23,140 nt of DNA from CAZUZD01 sp964624465 (GCA_964624465.1 CAZUZD010000065.1:1-23140), one strand, 5' to 3'. Numbered from the stretch's first letter, positions 1 to 9,632 are shown. The notes: generated by a model from the letters alone, not told the origin. Numbers and translations are program-made.

Positions 1-936
1 CCATGGCCGTGGTCGGGGTGAACGTCCAGGTCGTGCCGGTCACCACGGCGGTGCCAAGCCTGGTACTGCCGGAGAAGAGCTGCACGGTCTCGCCAGTGTT
101 CAGCGCCGTGGTCGTGCCCTGGAACGTCGGCCGGCTGTCGTTGGTGACCCCGCCATCGGTGATCGAGCCGGTCACCGGTCCGATGTCGTCGATCACGTCG
201 CTCAGCGCCAGCAGGCTGGTCACGTTGAGCGTGGCTGCCCGGGTGGTGGCCGAGCCGGCGGAGTTCGAGAAGACGGCGCGGTACTGCTTGCTGTTGTCGG
301 CGGTGGCCGCGGTCATGCTCAGGACGTTCGAGGTCGCGCCGGCGATGTTGGCCCAGGTGGAGCCACCATTGGTGCTGACCTGCCACTGCACGACCGGGGC
401 GGGCGAGCCGCCGCCGGTGGCGGTGAAGGTGGCCCGGCCGCCGCTGGTGACCGTGGCACTGGCCGGGTGGCTGGAGACGGCCACCGAGCTGGCCGCGCCG
501 GCGATTCGGATCGTAAACGGCTTCTCGGTTGTGCGGCCGGCCGAGTCGGTGGCGCGGATCCGGATCGGATACGCGTCCCGGATCGCCGCGTCAAAGACCA
601 GAGCGGTTCGGAGCTGACTGCCGCTGATCGCGAACAGGCTGGCGTCATCGGCCGGGCCGGTGGCCGCCACGATCTCGTAAGTGTAGGTCTCACCCGAGGC
701 CCCGCCGGCGACCGAGAGCTCGCCCACGGCCGAGCCGCTGGCCTGCTGCTCGGCGACCGAGCCGATCGAGAGCACAAGCTCGCCGGCGCTGGCGTTGACC
801 TGGAATGTCACAGTGGCTGGCCCCCTGGCATCGACGAGGTTGTCGTCGGCGTAGACCTTCACGCCCGCCAGCCGGAGGTCGGGGGACCGGTCAATGAAGC
901 CGGAGGCTGTGAGGGTCGTGCCCGCCACGGCGACCC
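1..936 (-). pseudogene. Out-of-frame 3' continuation of the giant protease gene
   Basis: Removing one 13-bp unit of the tandem repeat at 921-955 lets the protease frame run on as WRVAVAGTTLTASGFIDRSP and stay open without a stop to the window edge, about 310 residues. The translation is convincing protein. It has a cadherin-like segment with LFAISGSQLRTALVFDAAI followed by YPIRIRATDSAGRTTEKPF, then an Ig-like domain with VVQWQVSTNGGSTWANIAG and QYRAVFSNSAG, then the start of another bacterial Ig-like domain with RPTFQGTTTALNTGETVQLF. These are extracellular adhesion or spacer modules that belong to the same polypeptide as the upstream gene. In the sequence as given this part has no start codon or ribosome binding site of its own and would not be translated. 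The gene's true 3' end lies outside the window. Confidence 0.75.
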
Positions 937-3900
937 GCCACGGCGACCCGCCACGACTCATCGGGGGTCTGCTCTCCGAGGGTGCCGTCATCCTGCCGCA
1001 CCAGCAGCCGCACCCAGAAGTTCATCGCGGCGTTGCCCAGCAGAGTCGGCACCGTGGCCGTCGCCTCGAACCGCGACGCGTTGACGTACTGCTGAGTGGC
1101 CACCACGCTGGTCAGATGGAGCGCCGACGGCAGGACGGTGGTCGGGACAGTGGAGACGGCGGTGAAGGTCGCCGAACCACTCACCGTGGTCGACTGGAGC
1201 TGCAGCAGGCCGTCGCCGGGCACGAAGGGCAGCGAGCCCATCGGGTAACCACCGGTCGGGGAAACCAGGGTGTCGGACAGCGGGGCCAGCCGATCCAGCG
1301 GAATCGACGTGAAAGTGTCCGATCCAGGGGTCTTCCACTGCAAGCGGATCCAGTCGCCCCAGTACGAGCCGGCCGTGCCATTCTCGAAGAAGACCCAGAG
1401 CGGCACGACCTTGCCGGCGGTCAGGTTCATCGTGACCGTCGTCGGCTGGCCGCTGTCCCACTGGTTGTCCACCCGCTTGAGGTCAGACCCAGCCCCGACG
1501 TACATGCGGCCGTAGTCGTCGGCCTGGAACGAGAAGGTGTACGTGCCGGTGACCGTCGGCAGCAGGTAGCCCGAGTAGGCCCAGAGCGACTGCTTGACCT
1601 GGCCGTTGGCATCGCGAAGCGCATCGGGCACCTGCACGTTGCCGTAGGCGCCCACGGGCTTCTCCCAGAACGGCAGCGAGGTCCCGTTGTAGATCGGCGT
1701 CCGCCCCAGGATCTCCGAAGTCAGGACCTGGTCCAGCCCACTGGCGTTGCCACTGTAGGTGAATCCGGTCAGATCGACGACCCGCAGCTGCAGGCCCAGG
1801 TTGGTCTGGAAGGCGTCGGCCTGGTTGGCCGTCGGCAGCATGGCAGCCGGGTAGCCGGCGTCGGCCGGGAGCAGGTCGGCCGGCATCGGGGCCAGGCGGT
1901 CGGCCGGGATGTCGGTGAAGCTGCCGGCGCCCGGCTGCTTCCACTGCACCTTGACCCAGTCGCCCCAGTACGAGTCCGGGGCGCCGGTCTGGAAGAAGAC
2001 CCACATCGGCACCACCTCGCCGGCCTTCAGGTCGACGGTGAAGGTGGTGGCGTTGCCCTTGTTCGTCCAGTGGCTGACGACCTTCTGGCCGGCGCCCGGA
2101 GCGCCCAGGTACATCCGACCCTCGTCATCGGCGGTGAACGAGATCGTGTACGTGCCGGTGACCGTCGGCAGCAGGTAGCCCGAGTAGGTCCAGAGCGACT
2201 TCTTCATCTGGCCGCTGGCGTTGCGGATCACGTCGGGCACCGTGACGTTGCCATAGGCGCCCACGCCCTTCTCGAAGTTGGGCACGGCGGTCCCGACGTA
2301 CAGCGGGGTCTTGGCGAAGACCTCGCTGGTCAGGATCCGGTTGAAGCCGGTGGCGTTGCCGCTGTACGTGTAGTCGGTCAGGTCGACGATCCGCAGGTTC
2401 AGTCCCACGCCGGAGTTGAACGCGTCGGCCTTGCCGGCGCTGGGCAACAACGACGACGGGTAACCCGCGTTGGCCGGGATCAGGTCGTCCGACGCCGGGG
2501 CCATGCGGTCCAGCGGCACGTTGACCAGGGTATCCGAGCCCGGGGTCTTCCACTGCAGCCGCACCAGGTCGGCCCAGTAGGAATCAGGGGCGCCGGTCTT
2601 GAAGGAGATCCAGATCGGCAGGACCTCGCCGGCCGTCAGGTCCATCGTGAGCGTGCTGGTCCAGTTGCCGCTGATGTAGTCCGTCTTCTGCCGGCTGCCG
2701 GTGCCCAGGTAGATCCGGCCCTCGTCATTGGCCCGGAACGAGAAGGTGTAAGTGCCTGTGGTCTGGGGCAGCAGGTAGCCGGTGTAGGTCCAGAGCGACT
2801 CCTTGACATAGCCGCTGCTGTTGCGAAGCACATCGGGCACGTTCACGTTGCCGTAGACACCCTCACCCTTCTCGTAGTTGGGCGCCGCGGTGCCGCTGAA
2901 GATCGGGACGGCGTTCTGCACCTGGGGGCTCAGGTACCGGTCGAAGCCGGTGGCCGATCCGCTGTAGGTAAAGCCGGTCAGGTCGACCACCCGGAGCTGG
3001 AGGCCCAGGTTCGTGTTGAATGAGTCGGTCTGGAGCGCCGAGTGGAGCAAGCCGGCCGGGAAGCCCGCGTTCGCGGGCACGAACGAGGTCGGCATGCAGG
3101 CGATCTGGCTGGCCGGGATGGTGCTGAAGGAGCTGCTCTCCGGCGTCTGCCAGGTCACCTGCAGGGTATCGGGCCAGTAGGTGCCGCCTGGGCGGTAGTA
3201 CAGCCAGATCGGCACCACTTGCCCCGCCTTGAGGTCGACGGAGAGGGTCTTGCCACCCGAGCTCACCTCACCGCTCTTGGTCAGAACACTCGTGAGCACG
3301 CCGTTGTTGCTCACGAACAGCTGGGCCGCATCGTCGGCCACCAGCTTGATGGTGTACGTGCCATCGACGGTCGGCAGCAGGAAGCCAGAGTAGGTCCAGA
3401 GGGAGTTGATCAGCTGGCCCGAGCCGTTGATGACGCCGGTCGGATAAGTGGACGAAGGATTCTGCCCCTGGTCCTTGTTCCAGGCGGGCATGACCCCGGA
3501 CATGGTGAAGATCGGCACCCGATCGAGCACCGCAGCGCTCAGGAACGCGGGGACATTCTCGCGATCGGGGGCCGATCCGTTGACCTCGTAGTCGGTGACG
3601 TCGATGATCCGCTGCAGCAGGCCGCCGGTCGTCAGCGACGACGCCAAGACGGTCTTATACTGCATCGAGAACGTCTGCTGCTGGTTGCTGGTGAAGGTGA
3701 CGGTCGCCGTGAGCGTCGCCGTCCCGTTGTCGAGGATCTGGCCCTGGGCGTTCAGCACAGTCCGGTCCGACGTCGACCAGGTCACGGTGCCACCCTCGAC
3801 CACGCTGGGCAGCGTCAGATTGTTCGCCAGCAGCAATCCGTTGCTGATGCTCGCCTGGGCGTAGGGCCGGCCGAAGAGCTGGTTGGTGACGTAGGGCGTG

Positions 3901-6900
3901 CTGGTCGTCAGCGCCACGGCGGGCACGGCGTTGATCGTCAGGGCGTAGGTCTTGACGGCGCCGGTGTCGAAGGTGACGGTGGCCGTCAGCGTCGCCGTGC
4001 CGCGACCGAGCAGCTGGCCCGTGGTCGAGACGATGCTGGGGGCCGAGCTCGACCAGACGACCGTGGCCCGGTCGATCGTGGTGGGCAGGGTCAGGTTCGT
4101 CGTCTGCACGCCGGAGAGCGTCGCCTGTTCCGAGGCGTAGGCACGCCCGAAGAGCTGGTTCATCACGTACGGCGTGGCCGTCGTGAGCGCCCGCTCGGGC
4201 ACGGCGTAGTAGGCGACCGAGTACGTCTTGACGGCGCCGGTGTCGAAGGTGACGGTCGCCGTCAGCGTCGCGAAGCCCTGGGAGAGCAGCGTGCCCTGGG
4301 CGTTGATGACCGCCGGGTCCGACGACGACCAGACAACGGCGGCGCGGTCGATCGATGTCGGCAGGCTCTGGTTGGCCGTCACGACGGTCGCCGCGGTGAG
4401 GTTCGCCTCGGTCGAGGGCGTGCCGATGAGCTGGTTCATCACGTACGGCGTGGTCGTCGTCAGCGACCGCTCGGGCACCGTGCGATACTTCATCGCGTAG
4501 GTGCGGACGGCGCCGCTGGCGAAGGTGACGGTCGCCGTCAGGGTGGTGTCGCCGGCCGAGAGGACCTGGCCCGTGTTCGACACGACCGCCGGGTTCGAGG
4601 AAACCCAGGCTACCGTCGCGCCCGTCAGGGTCGCCTTGAGGGTCAGGTCGGTGCTGATGACGAAGCGGTCGGCCGGAGCGGCGTCGTTGGTGACCTGGCC
4701 GAAGAGCTGGTTCATCACGATCGCGGTGTCGGGCAGGTTGATCACGAAGGACTGCGTCTGCAGCACCCCGTTCTCGACCCACTGCGCCCTGAGCGCCGAG
4801 CCGTTACCGATCTTCGTGCCGTCGACGGCTCCGGTCGAGAGGTTGACCAGGCCGGCGACGGTCGACGACCAGGTGACCTTCGCCCCGTTCCAGTACTGCG
4901 GCAGGGCCAGGGTGCCGTCCTGCGCCGAGAAGCTGGCGTTGCCCTTGAAGACGGTGTTGGCCAGGGCCTCGGAGTTGACGTAGCTGGCGACGACCTTGTT
5001 CTTGAGGTACTGCGCGACGTCGGCGTTGGCGGCCTCGACGATGTCGACCCGGACCAGCTCACCCTTGTCGGGGACGTTGAACCCCAGGTACATGTTGCCG
5101 TAGCTGCTGGGGATGATCAGGTGGTCGGTGATCAGCCCCGTCGCCGTGGCGTAGGTGATCCGGGCCACGTAGTCGCCCGAGCGGGTGGCGCCGTCGGCGG
5201 CGCGGCCGGCGCCGGTGAGGATGTCGCGGAAGGGCTGGGCCAGCTCCCCCTTGATCCGCACCGGCATGACCTTGAGGTTCTCGGCATAGGTCGAGCCCGG
5301 CGACGCCCCGTTGCCCTGCGGCGTGGTCAGGTTCATCGTCAGCCAGTACGCCGGCGCGTCGTGCTGCACCGGGATGTCGGCGACGTTGGCGCCGGTGAAG
5401 TTCTGGTAGTTGGTCGGGGTCAGCACCACCCACTGCTGGGCCGTGTTGTCCCAGGCCTTGTAGTAGCCCTCGCCCGCGAAGCCGCCGTCATCGGTGCGAC
5501 CGTCGTCGGGCATCCAGTAGATCATGCCCCGCACCATCTCGGCGTTCAGGGCGCTGTAGTAGTCGGAGAACATCCCGAAGTTGTTGCCGGGATGGGTCTG
5601 GTAGCCGCCGGCTTGGGGGTCGGTGTAGAGCGAGATCTTGCCGTTGCTGTCGAGCGTGCTGGTCGGCTGGTAGACGCCGGTGAACTGGTTGTAGCCCCAG
5701 TTCGGCCCGAGCCAGCCATCCTGGACGCCGCCCGAGGCGCCGTTGGGCGTCTTGCCGTTATACGGGTAGTTCGAGTCGCTGGCGGCGTGGCCGCGGCCCA
5801 TGCCGTGGCCGGCCAGCTCGTGCCAGAAGATGCCGGGGCTGGGGCCGCCACCACCGATCCGACCACCGCCCAGACCCCCGTACGGCTCGGGGTTCGCCGC
5901 CACGTACGAGAGCGAGCCCAGGTTGTTGCTGTTGCCGGGATACTGGCCGGCCATGTGGATCGCGTAGCCGATGATCCCCTGGAATCCGCCGCCCCACGGC
6001 AGCGGATCCGAGCCCGGCAGGCCGCTGTTGTCGCCGGTGTACGTCCCCCAGACGCCGCTCTGCTCCTTGCCGAAGCTGGCGACATTGATGTACGGGAACT
6101 CGACGATCCGCATCGACGCGATCGGCAGGTGCGCCAGCGCCTGCTGGCCCCAGTTGTTGATCGCCGACATGTAGGCGCCGTCGTTCAGGCCGTACATGGC
6201 GAAGTTGAAGAAGTAGAAGGTCAGCGGCACGTCGGGCCCGACCCTGGGCTGGAAGCTCGTGATCGGCGTCGGGTCGCCGGCCGCCGTGATCGCGATCGTG
6301 ATCCCGGGCTGGACCCAGGCCCCCGGCAGCGGCGCCACGTACGAGTCGTCGTTGCTCTGCGAGCCCTGGCCGTAGTTGGCCATCGACGGCAGGTTCACCG
6401 CCGTCGGCAGATTGGCCGGCCCGGTCAACCGCAGGCTGCCGAGCGAGTTGCCATTCCGGTCGGTGACGGTGACCACGAAGTCCGGGGCTGCGGCGCCCGA
6501 GGCGCTCGTGGCGTTGAACTTGATCAGCGCCGAGCGGTTGGCAGTCACCTGGAGGTACGGGTCGTTCGGCCGCTGGACGTGGGTCTGCGCGATGAAGACG
6601 TCGCGGTACACGAAGTCGGCCGGCTTGGGCACCTCAGGACGCGCCGCCGGCTCGGTGTAGACCGGGTCGGGGACGGTGAACGTCTTCTCGATCGGGATCG
6701 AGACGGCGGGCGCATCGTCGCTGGTGATCCGGACCGAGACCGGGCCCGAGGTCCCGCCCTTGCCGTCGCTGATGCTGACAGCGAACTGGTCGAAGCCCTG
6801 GAATGGACCGCCGGCCGTGGGCTGGTAGAAGTACTGCCCGGTGGCCGCGTCCAGCGTCACCGTGCCGAACTGCGGCCGCTGCAGCAGGGTGTACGTGAGG

Positions 6901-9632
6901 CTGTCGGCGTTGGCGTCCTCGGCCAGCACCCGGCCGCTGATGCCGCCCAGGACCGCCTTCGATGCCGCGCCATTGCCGCCGGTCGAGGGCCCGGCCAGCC
7001 GGATCAGGGGGACGTAGGCCGACTGGTCCGTGAGCGCCGCGAAGGTGATCGGCCGGTTCTTCGAGTCGGTGAAGACGAGCTGGTTGTTGGTGCCATCCCA
7101 GGCAACGCTGACGTCGTCGTTGCCCATCTGGGCCCGGACCGCATTCTGGAGGAACGGCCCGATGTTCGCCGGGTCGCCGTAGCCGACGCCCTGGAACATC
7201 AGGTCGGCGATTCCCACCGCCGGCGCCGCGCCTGCGGCGCTCAGGGTCAGGCTCAGGCGGGTGGCGGCGTGCACGTTGGCGAGGTTGAACGCCAGGGTTG
7301 CGCGGCCGGTGCCGTAGGTCGCGGCGCCCGAGACCGTTTTGACATTGCTGCCAGCCTTCGTCAGGATGAAGTCGGTGATCTTCCGACCGTCGGTATCGGT
7401 CACCGTCAGCAGGTTGTTGCTGTAACTGACCGTGATCGTACCGGTGCTGCCCGAGGCCGCGTTGGCGGCGTTCAGCTTCGCCTGGATGGCCGTGGCCAGC
7501 GAGGCGCCGCTGGTCACGCCGGTCAGGGCCTGGTTCACCAGCCGGAGGCTGTCGGTACCGTCGGCGTTGACCAGCCGGATCGAGAGCGTCTGGACCTGCG
7601 CGGCGATCGCGTTGGTGAACCGCAGGTCGGCGGGCTGGAAGAACAGCCAGTTGGTGGCGAAGTTGAACTCCTGGGTCGATCCCGCCGCCGGCGCCTGGTT
7701 ACCCACCAGCGCGGTGTACGACGCCTGGCTCAGGATCTGGGTCGTGCTCAGCGACGATCCGCCGGTCGAGCCGGTGCTGGCCCAGGGCAGCAGGTCGGTC
7801 GGGTATCCGGCGTTCGCGGGCAGCAGGCCGTCGGCGAGCTTGCCCCAGTACCCGGCCGTGATGCTGGTGTAGTCGGCGGCGTTCGGCAGCTTCCACCGGA
7901 ACGAGAACGTATCGGTCCCGCCGCCCGGCTTGAAGAACGCCCACACCCGGTAGCTCTTGCCGGCCTCCAGGTTCAGGGTCCGCTCGCTGTCACCCCACCA
8001 GACCGCCGACTGGCTGGTGATGCTCCCGTTCGCCTCGATGTACACGCGGGCGCTGTCGTCGGCCGCCAGCTTGAAGCCGTACGTGCCGGTCTGCGTCGGC
8101 ATCAGGTAGGCCGAGTAGACCCAGAGCTTGTTGGAGTCCGGGTTGCTGCTGGTCGTGAAGCTGGGTCGGGTGTCGGTCGTCACGCTTGCCGGCGTCTGCG
8201 AGAGCAGCGCATCGGTCAAGTAGGCGTTGATGTCGGTCTGGCTCGGCTTCTGGCCATTGACCTTGTAGTTGGTCGTGTCGATCTTGCGGAGCTCGACCCC
8301 GGTGTTCGCCACCGGCTGGAAGACCTTGTAGTACAGGGTCTGGGTCGCCGTCGTGCCGTCGAGGTACCGCAGCGTCGCCGTCAGGGTCGCATCCCCGGGG
8401 GTCCCGGCCACACCCTGGGCCGAGAGCACCGCGGCGTTCGAGGTCGCCCAGGAGACGGTCGCGCCGGGGATCTCGCCCGGCAGGCTCACGCTCGCCTGGA
8501 GGATGATCGGGCTGCCGACGGTCTGGCCACGAGTGCCCTGCTTCACCCCGCTCAGGGTCCGGAAGACGTAATCCGCGTCCTTCGGGTCCACGCCGCTGGG
8601 CGTGTAATTGCCGGCATCGAGCCGTGGGCCCGACTGGGTCGCGAGGTTCAGGCCCACGTCCGTCAGGAACGACTGGACCGGCGTACTGACCGAGTAGGAC
8701 GTGTCGCCGTCGATCAGGACGCCGCCACCGGTCGCGGTCATCCACTGCTCGACCAGGTTGATCGTGGCCTGATCGGCGTTGCTCGGCAGCTCGACCACAC
8801 CGTAGCGGCGCGACCAGGCGCCATCGGACAGCAGGGCCTCGCTGATCGTCCCGACGGAGGTGAATCCGGTCGTCGTGCCCGAGACCACGGCCTGGTTCTG
8901 GTCCGCGGCGATGTAATTCGTCTCGGTGGCGAAGAACTCCAGGAACATCGCATGGTTCGGGTTCAGGACGTTGCCCCAGCCGCCGTCGACCGAGGTGTCC
9001 GAGGCCCGCAGCACGTGCAGGGTGTCGGTCTGGCCCACCGTGCGCGACTCGCCCGCGAGCCACTCGTAGAGGTTGAACACCCCCCGGGCCCACGAGTCGG
9101 TCGCCGGGTCGGAGCGGAGCGCCGTCGTGAGCACGCCCGTGTTGCCGATGACCGCCACCCGGCCAGCGCCCGAGCTGGCCAGCCCGATCAACCCACCGTT
9201 GGCCGTGTCGACGACCGTGCTGGCATTGGTCGCCGCGTCGGCCACGGTCACGTAGTACGGGTTGTTGACCTGCGGCAGCGTGAGCGTGCCGGTCCCCTGG
9301 TAGAACGCCGACCGCTGCTGGATCGGCGTGATCGCCGTCATCAATTGCCGGGCTTCGAGCGGGTGCCACGAGAACTGCCCGGCGAACGCCCGACCGGCGC
9401 GCTCCCGCACCCGCCCCCACCGCCGCGCCGTCCCAGAGATGATCGCCTCCAGCGAGCGCCGGCCCAGGCCGCGAGCCCGCAACCCGTCCAGCTCCGCCTC
9501 CAGGGTCGATCCGACGAACCCCGGAGCCTGGGGCAGCATCCGCTCGCTCAGTCCGGCCCCAACACCGCTCTGAGCCCCGCGAAGACCCTGGATCAGGCGG
9601 AGCAACGTGGCGGAACGCTGGCGAGAATGCAT
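891..9632 (-). CDS. Giant secreted M66-like metalloprotease with PA14 and Ig-like domains (frameshifted at 3' end)
   Basis: 2913 aa from the ATG at 9632, chosen because GAGG lies about 8 nt upstream; an ATG at 9755 would add 41 unconvincing residues. Residues 92-98 read LEARQLM, a variant of the planctomycete LEPR-xLL export-associated motif. Approximate order: uncharacterised domain 115-315, Ig-like 358-440, PA14 441-594, cadherin-like 891-975, M66 (StcE/TagA-like) protease 980-1480, about five Ig-like domains 1550-1998, four PA14 domains 1998-2793. The protease region shows the family's IAQTH block (nt ~6590) and the zinc motif HELAGHGMGRGH at 1271-1282. M66 enzymes cleave glycoproteins such as mucins; PA14 domains usually bind carbohydrate. 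I infer a surface-anchored or secreted enzyme acting on glycosylated polymers. The last ~15 residues come from a wrong frame caused by the 13-bp duplication at 921-955, so the gene is 3'-truncated. M66 proteins are usually much shorter. It is divergent from, and probably unrelated to, the operon to its right. Confidence 0.8.
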   Translation of the reverse strand: MHSRQRSATLLRLIQGLRGAQSGVGAGLSERMLPQAPGFVGSTLEAELDGLRARGLGRRSLEAIISGTARRWGRVRERAGRAFAGQFSWHPLEARQLMTAITPIQQRSAFYQGTGTLTLPQVNNPYYVTVADAATNASTVVDTANGGLIGLASSGAGRVAVIGNTGVLTTALRSDPATDSWARGVFNLYEWLAGESRTVGQTDTLHVLRASDTSVDGGWGNVLNPNHAMFLEFFATETNYIAADQNQAVVSGTTTGFTSVGTISEALLSDGAWSRRYGVVELPSNADQATINLVEQWMTATGGGVLIDGDTSYSVSTPVQSFLTDVGLNLATQSGPRLDAGNYTPSGVDPKDADYVFRTLSGVKQGTRGQTVGSPIILQASVSLPGEIPGATVSWATSNAAVLSAQGVAGTPGDATLTATLRYLDGTTATQTLYYKVFQPVANTGVELRKIDTTNYKVNGQKPSQTDINAYLTDALLSQTPASVTTDTRPSFTTSSNPDSNKLWVYSAYLMPTQTGTYGFKLAADDSARVYIEANGSITSQSAVWWGDSERTLNLEAGKSYRVWAFFKPGGGTDTFSFRWKLPNAADYTSITAGYWGKLADGLLPANAGYPTDLLPWASTGSTGGSSLSTTQILSQASYTALVGNQAPAAGSTQEFNFATNWLFFQPADLRFTNAIAAQVQTLSIRLVNADGTDSLRLVNQALTGVTSGASLATAIQAKLNAANAASGSTGTITVSYSNNLLTVTDTDGRKITDFILTKAGSNVKTVSGAATYGTGRATLAFNLANVHAATRLSLTLSAAGAAPAVGIADLMFQGVGYGDPANIGPFLQNAVRAQMGNDDVSVAWDGTNNQLVFTDSKNRPITFAALTDQSAYVPLIRLAGPSTGGNGAASKAVLGGISGRVLAEDANADSLTYTLLQRPQFGTVTLDAATGQYFYQPTAGGPFQGFDQFAVSISDGKGGTSGPVSVRITSDDAPAVSIPIEKTFTVPDPVYTEPAARPEVPKPADFVYRDVFIAQTHVQRPNDPYLQVTANRSALIKFNATSASGAAAPDFVVTVTDRNGNSLGSLRLTGPANLPTAVNLPSMANYGQGSQSNDDSYVAPLPGAWVQPGITIAITAAGDPTPITSFQPRVGPDVPLTFYFFNFAMYGLNDGAYMSAINNWGQQALAHLPIASMRIVEFPYINVASFGKEQSGVWGTYTGDNSGLPGSDPLPWGGGFQGIIGYAIHMAGQYPGNSNNLGSLSYVAANPEPYGGLGGGRIGGGGPSPGIFWHELAGHGMGRGHAASDSNYPYNGKTPNGASGGVQDGWLGPNWGYNQFTGVYQPTSTLDSNGKISLYTDPQAGGYQTHPGNNFGMFSDYYSALNAEMVRGMIYWMPDDGRTDDGGFAGEGYYKAWDNTAQQWVVLTPTNYQNFTGANVADIPVQHDAPAYWLTMNLTTPQGNGASPGSTYAENLKVMPVRIKGELAQPFRDILTGAGRAADGATRSGDYVARITYATATGLITDHLIIPSSYGNMYLGFNVPDKGELVRVDIVEAANADVAQYLKNKVVASYVNSEALANTVFKGNASFSAQDGTLALPQYWNGAKVTWSSTVAGLVNLSTGAVDGTKIGNGSALRAQWVENGVLQTQSFVINLPDTAIVMNQLFGQVTNDAAPADRFVISTDLTLKATLTGATVAWVSSNPAVVSNTGQVLSAGDTTLTATVTFASGAVRTYAMKYRTVPERSLTTTTPYVMNQLIGTPSTEANLTAATVVTANQSLPTSIDRAAVVWSSSDPAVINAQGTLLSQGFATLTATVTFDTGAVKTYSVAYYAVPERALTTATPYVMNQLFGRAYASEQATLSGVQTTNLTLPTTIDRATVVWSSSAPSIVSTTGQLLGRGTATLTATVTFDTGAVKTYALTINAVPAVALTTSTPYVTNQLFGRPYAQASISNGLLLANNLTLPSVVEGGTVTWSTSDRTVLNAQGQILDNGTATLTATVTFTSNQQQTFSMQYKTVLASSLTTGGLLQRIIDVTDYEVNGSAPDRENVPAFLSAAVLDRVPIFTMSGVMPAWNKDQGQNPSSTYPTGVINGSGQLINSLWTYSGFLLPTVDGTYTIKLVADDAAQLFVSNNGVLTSVLTKSGEVSSGGKTLSVDLKAGQVVPIWLYYRPGGTYWPDTLQVTWQTPESSSFSTIPASQIACMPTSFVPANAGFPAGLLHSALQTDSFNTNLGLQLRVVDLTGFTYSGSATGFDRYLSPQVQNAVPIFSGTAAPNYEKGEGVYGNVNVPDVLRNSSGYVKESLWTYTGYLLPQTTGTYTFSFRANDEGRIYLGTGSRQKTDYISGNWTSTLTMDLTAGEVLPIWISFKTGAPDSYWADLVRLQWKTPGSDTLVNVPLDRMAPASDDLIPANAGYPSSLLPSAGKADAFNSGVGLNLRIVDLTDYTYSGNATGFNRILTSEVFAKTPLYVGTAVPNFEKGVGAYGNVTVPDVIRNASGQMKKSLWTYSGYLLPTVTGTYTISFTADDEGRMYLGAPGAGQKVVSHWTNKGNATTFTVDLKAGEVVPMWVFFQTGAPDSYWGDWVKVQWKQPGAGSFTDIPADRLAPMPADLLPADAGYPAAMLPTANQADAFQTNLGLQLRVVDLTGFTYSGNASGLDQVLTSEILGRTPIYNGTSLPFWEKPVGAYGNVQVPDALRDANGQVKQSLWAYSGYLLPTVTGTYTFSFQADDYGRMYVGAGSDLKRVDNQWDSGQPTTVTMNLTAGKVVPLWVFFENGTAGSYWGDWIRLQWKTPGSDTFTSIPLDRLAPLSDTLVSPTGGYPMGSLPFVPGDGLLQLQSTTVSGSATFTAVSTVPTTVLPSALHLTSVVATQQYVNASRFEATATVPTLLGNAAMNFWVRLLVRQDDGTLGEQTPDESWRVAVAGRRGGHDPHSLRLH
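921..955. repeat. 13-bp tandem repeat (2.7 copies) causing a frameshift
   Basis: Period-13 identity runs without mismatch from 921 to 955, with unit CGCCACGGCGACC on the plus strand. One copy fewer restores a long open frame on the minus strand. The likely ancestral sequence already contained two partial copies, which would favour replication slippage. Confidence 0.85.
1255..3640 (-). repeat. Four tandem PA14-domain repeats inside the giant gene
   Basis: The motif VDLTGFTYSG or its variants recurs with starts near 3595, 2977, 2377 and 1768, giving units of 618, 600 and 609 bp (about 200-206 aa). Each unit also carries a LW-(T/A)-Y-(S/T)-G-(Y/F)-LLP stretch, an ADD/NDE (calcium or ligand loop-like) motif and a closing W(K/Q)TP or WKQP, the usual PA14 pattern. 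The DNA of neighbouring units is very similar, so these arose by tandem duplication and could recombine. Confidence 0.8.
3640..4728 (-). repeat. Four tandem 276-bp Ig-like (aBig-type) repeats
   Basis: The plus-strand anchor GAGCTGGTT occurs at 3876, 4152, 4428 and 4704, exactly 276 bp (92 aa) apart. Each unit encodes (V)MNQLFG or a variant (one reads VTNQLFG), a central VVWSSS-type strand and a closing TLTATVTF strand. This is the pattern of atrophied bacterial Ig domains. Units differ mainly in the variable loops after MNQLFG. Confidence 0.8.
5787..5822 (-). other. Zinc-binding active-site motif of the protease
   Basis: Encodes HELAGHGMGRGH (H1271, E1272, H1276, H1282). M66 enzymes normally have HExxHxxGxxH; here one extra residue sits between the first HE pair and the second His, giving HExxGH, the spacing known from dipeptidyl-peptidase III (M49). 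The downstream GxxH part matches M66. Confidence 0.75.
9339..9359 (-). other. LEPR-xLL-like N-terminal motif (LEARQLM)
   Basis: Residues 92-98 of the giant protein. Many large planctomycete extracellular proteins lack a plain signal peptide and carry an LEPR-xLL-type motif after a basic leader. The leader here is long and Arg-rich, and the motif differs from consensus at Pro to Ala and Leu to Met. Confidence 0.55.

Noticed and set aside
3..617. 204-residue plus-strand open frame at the window start
   Set aside because: The minus strand gives convincing cadherin/Ig-like protein over the same bases.
894..3023. 709-residue open frame on the plus strand
   Set aside because: Shadow of the PA14 repeats on the minus strand; low-complexity composition and no ribosome binding site.
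1255..4728. CRISPR-like regular repeats
   Set aside because: The regular spacing comes from protein domain repeats of 276 and about 605 bp inside one open frame, not short repeats with unique spacers.
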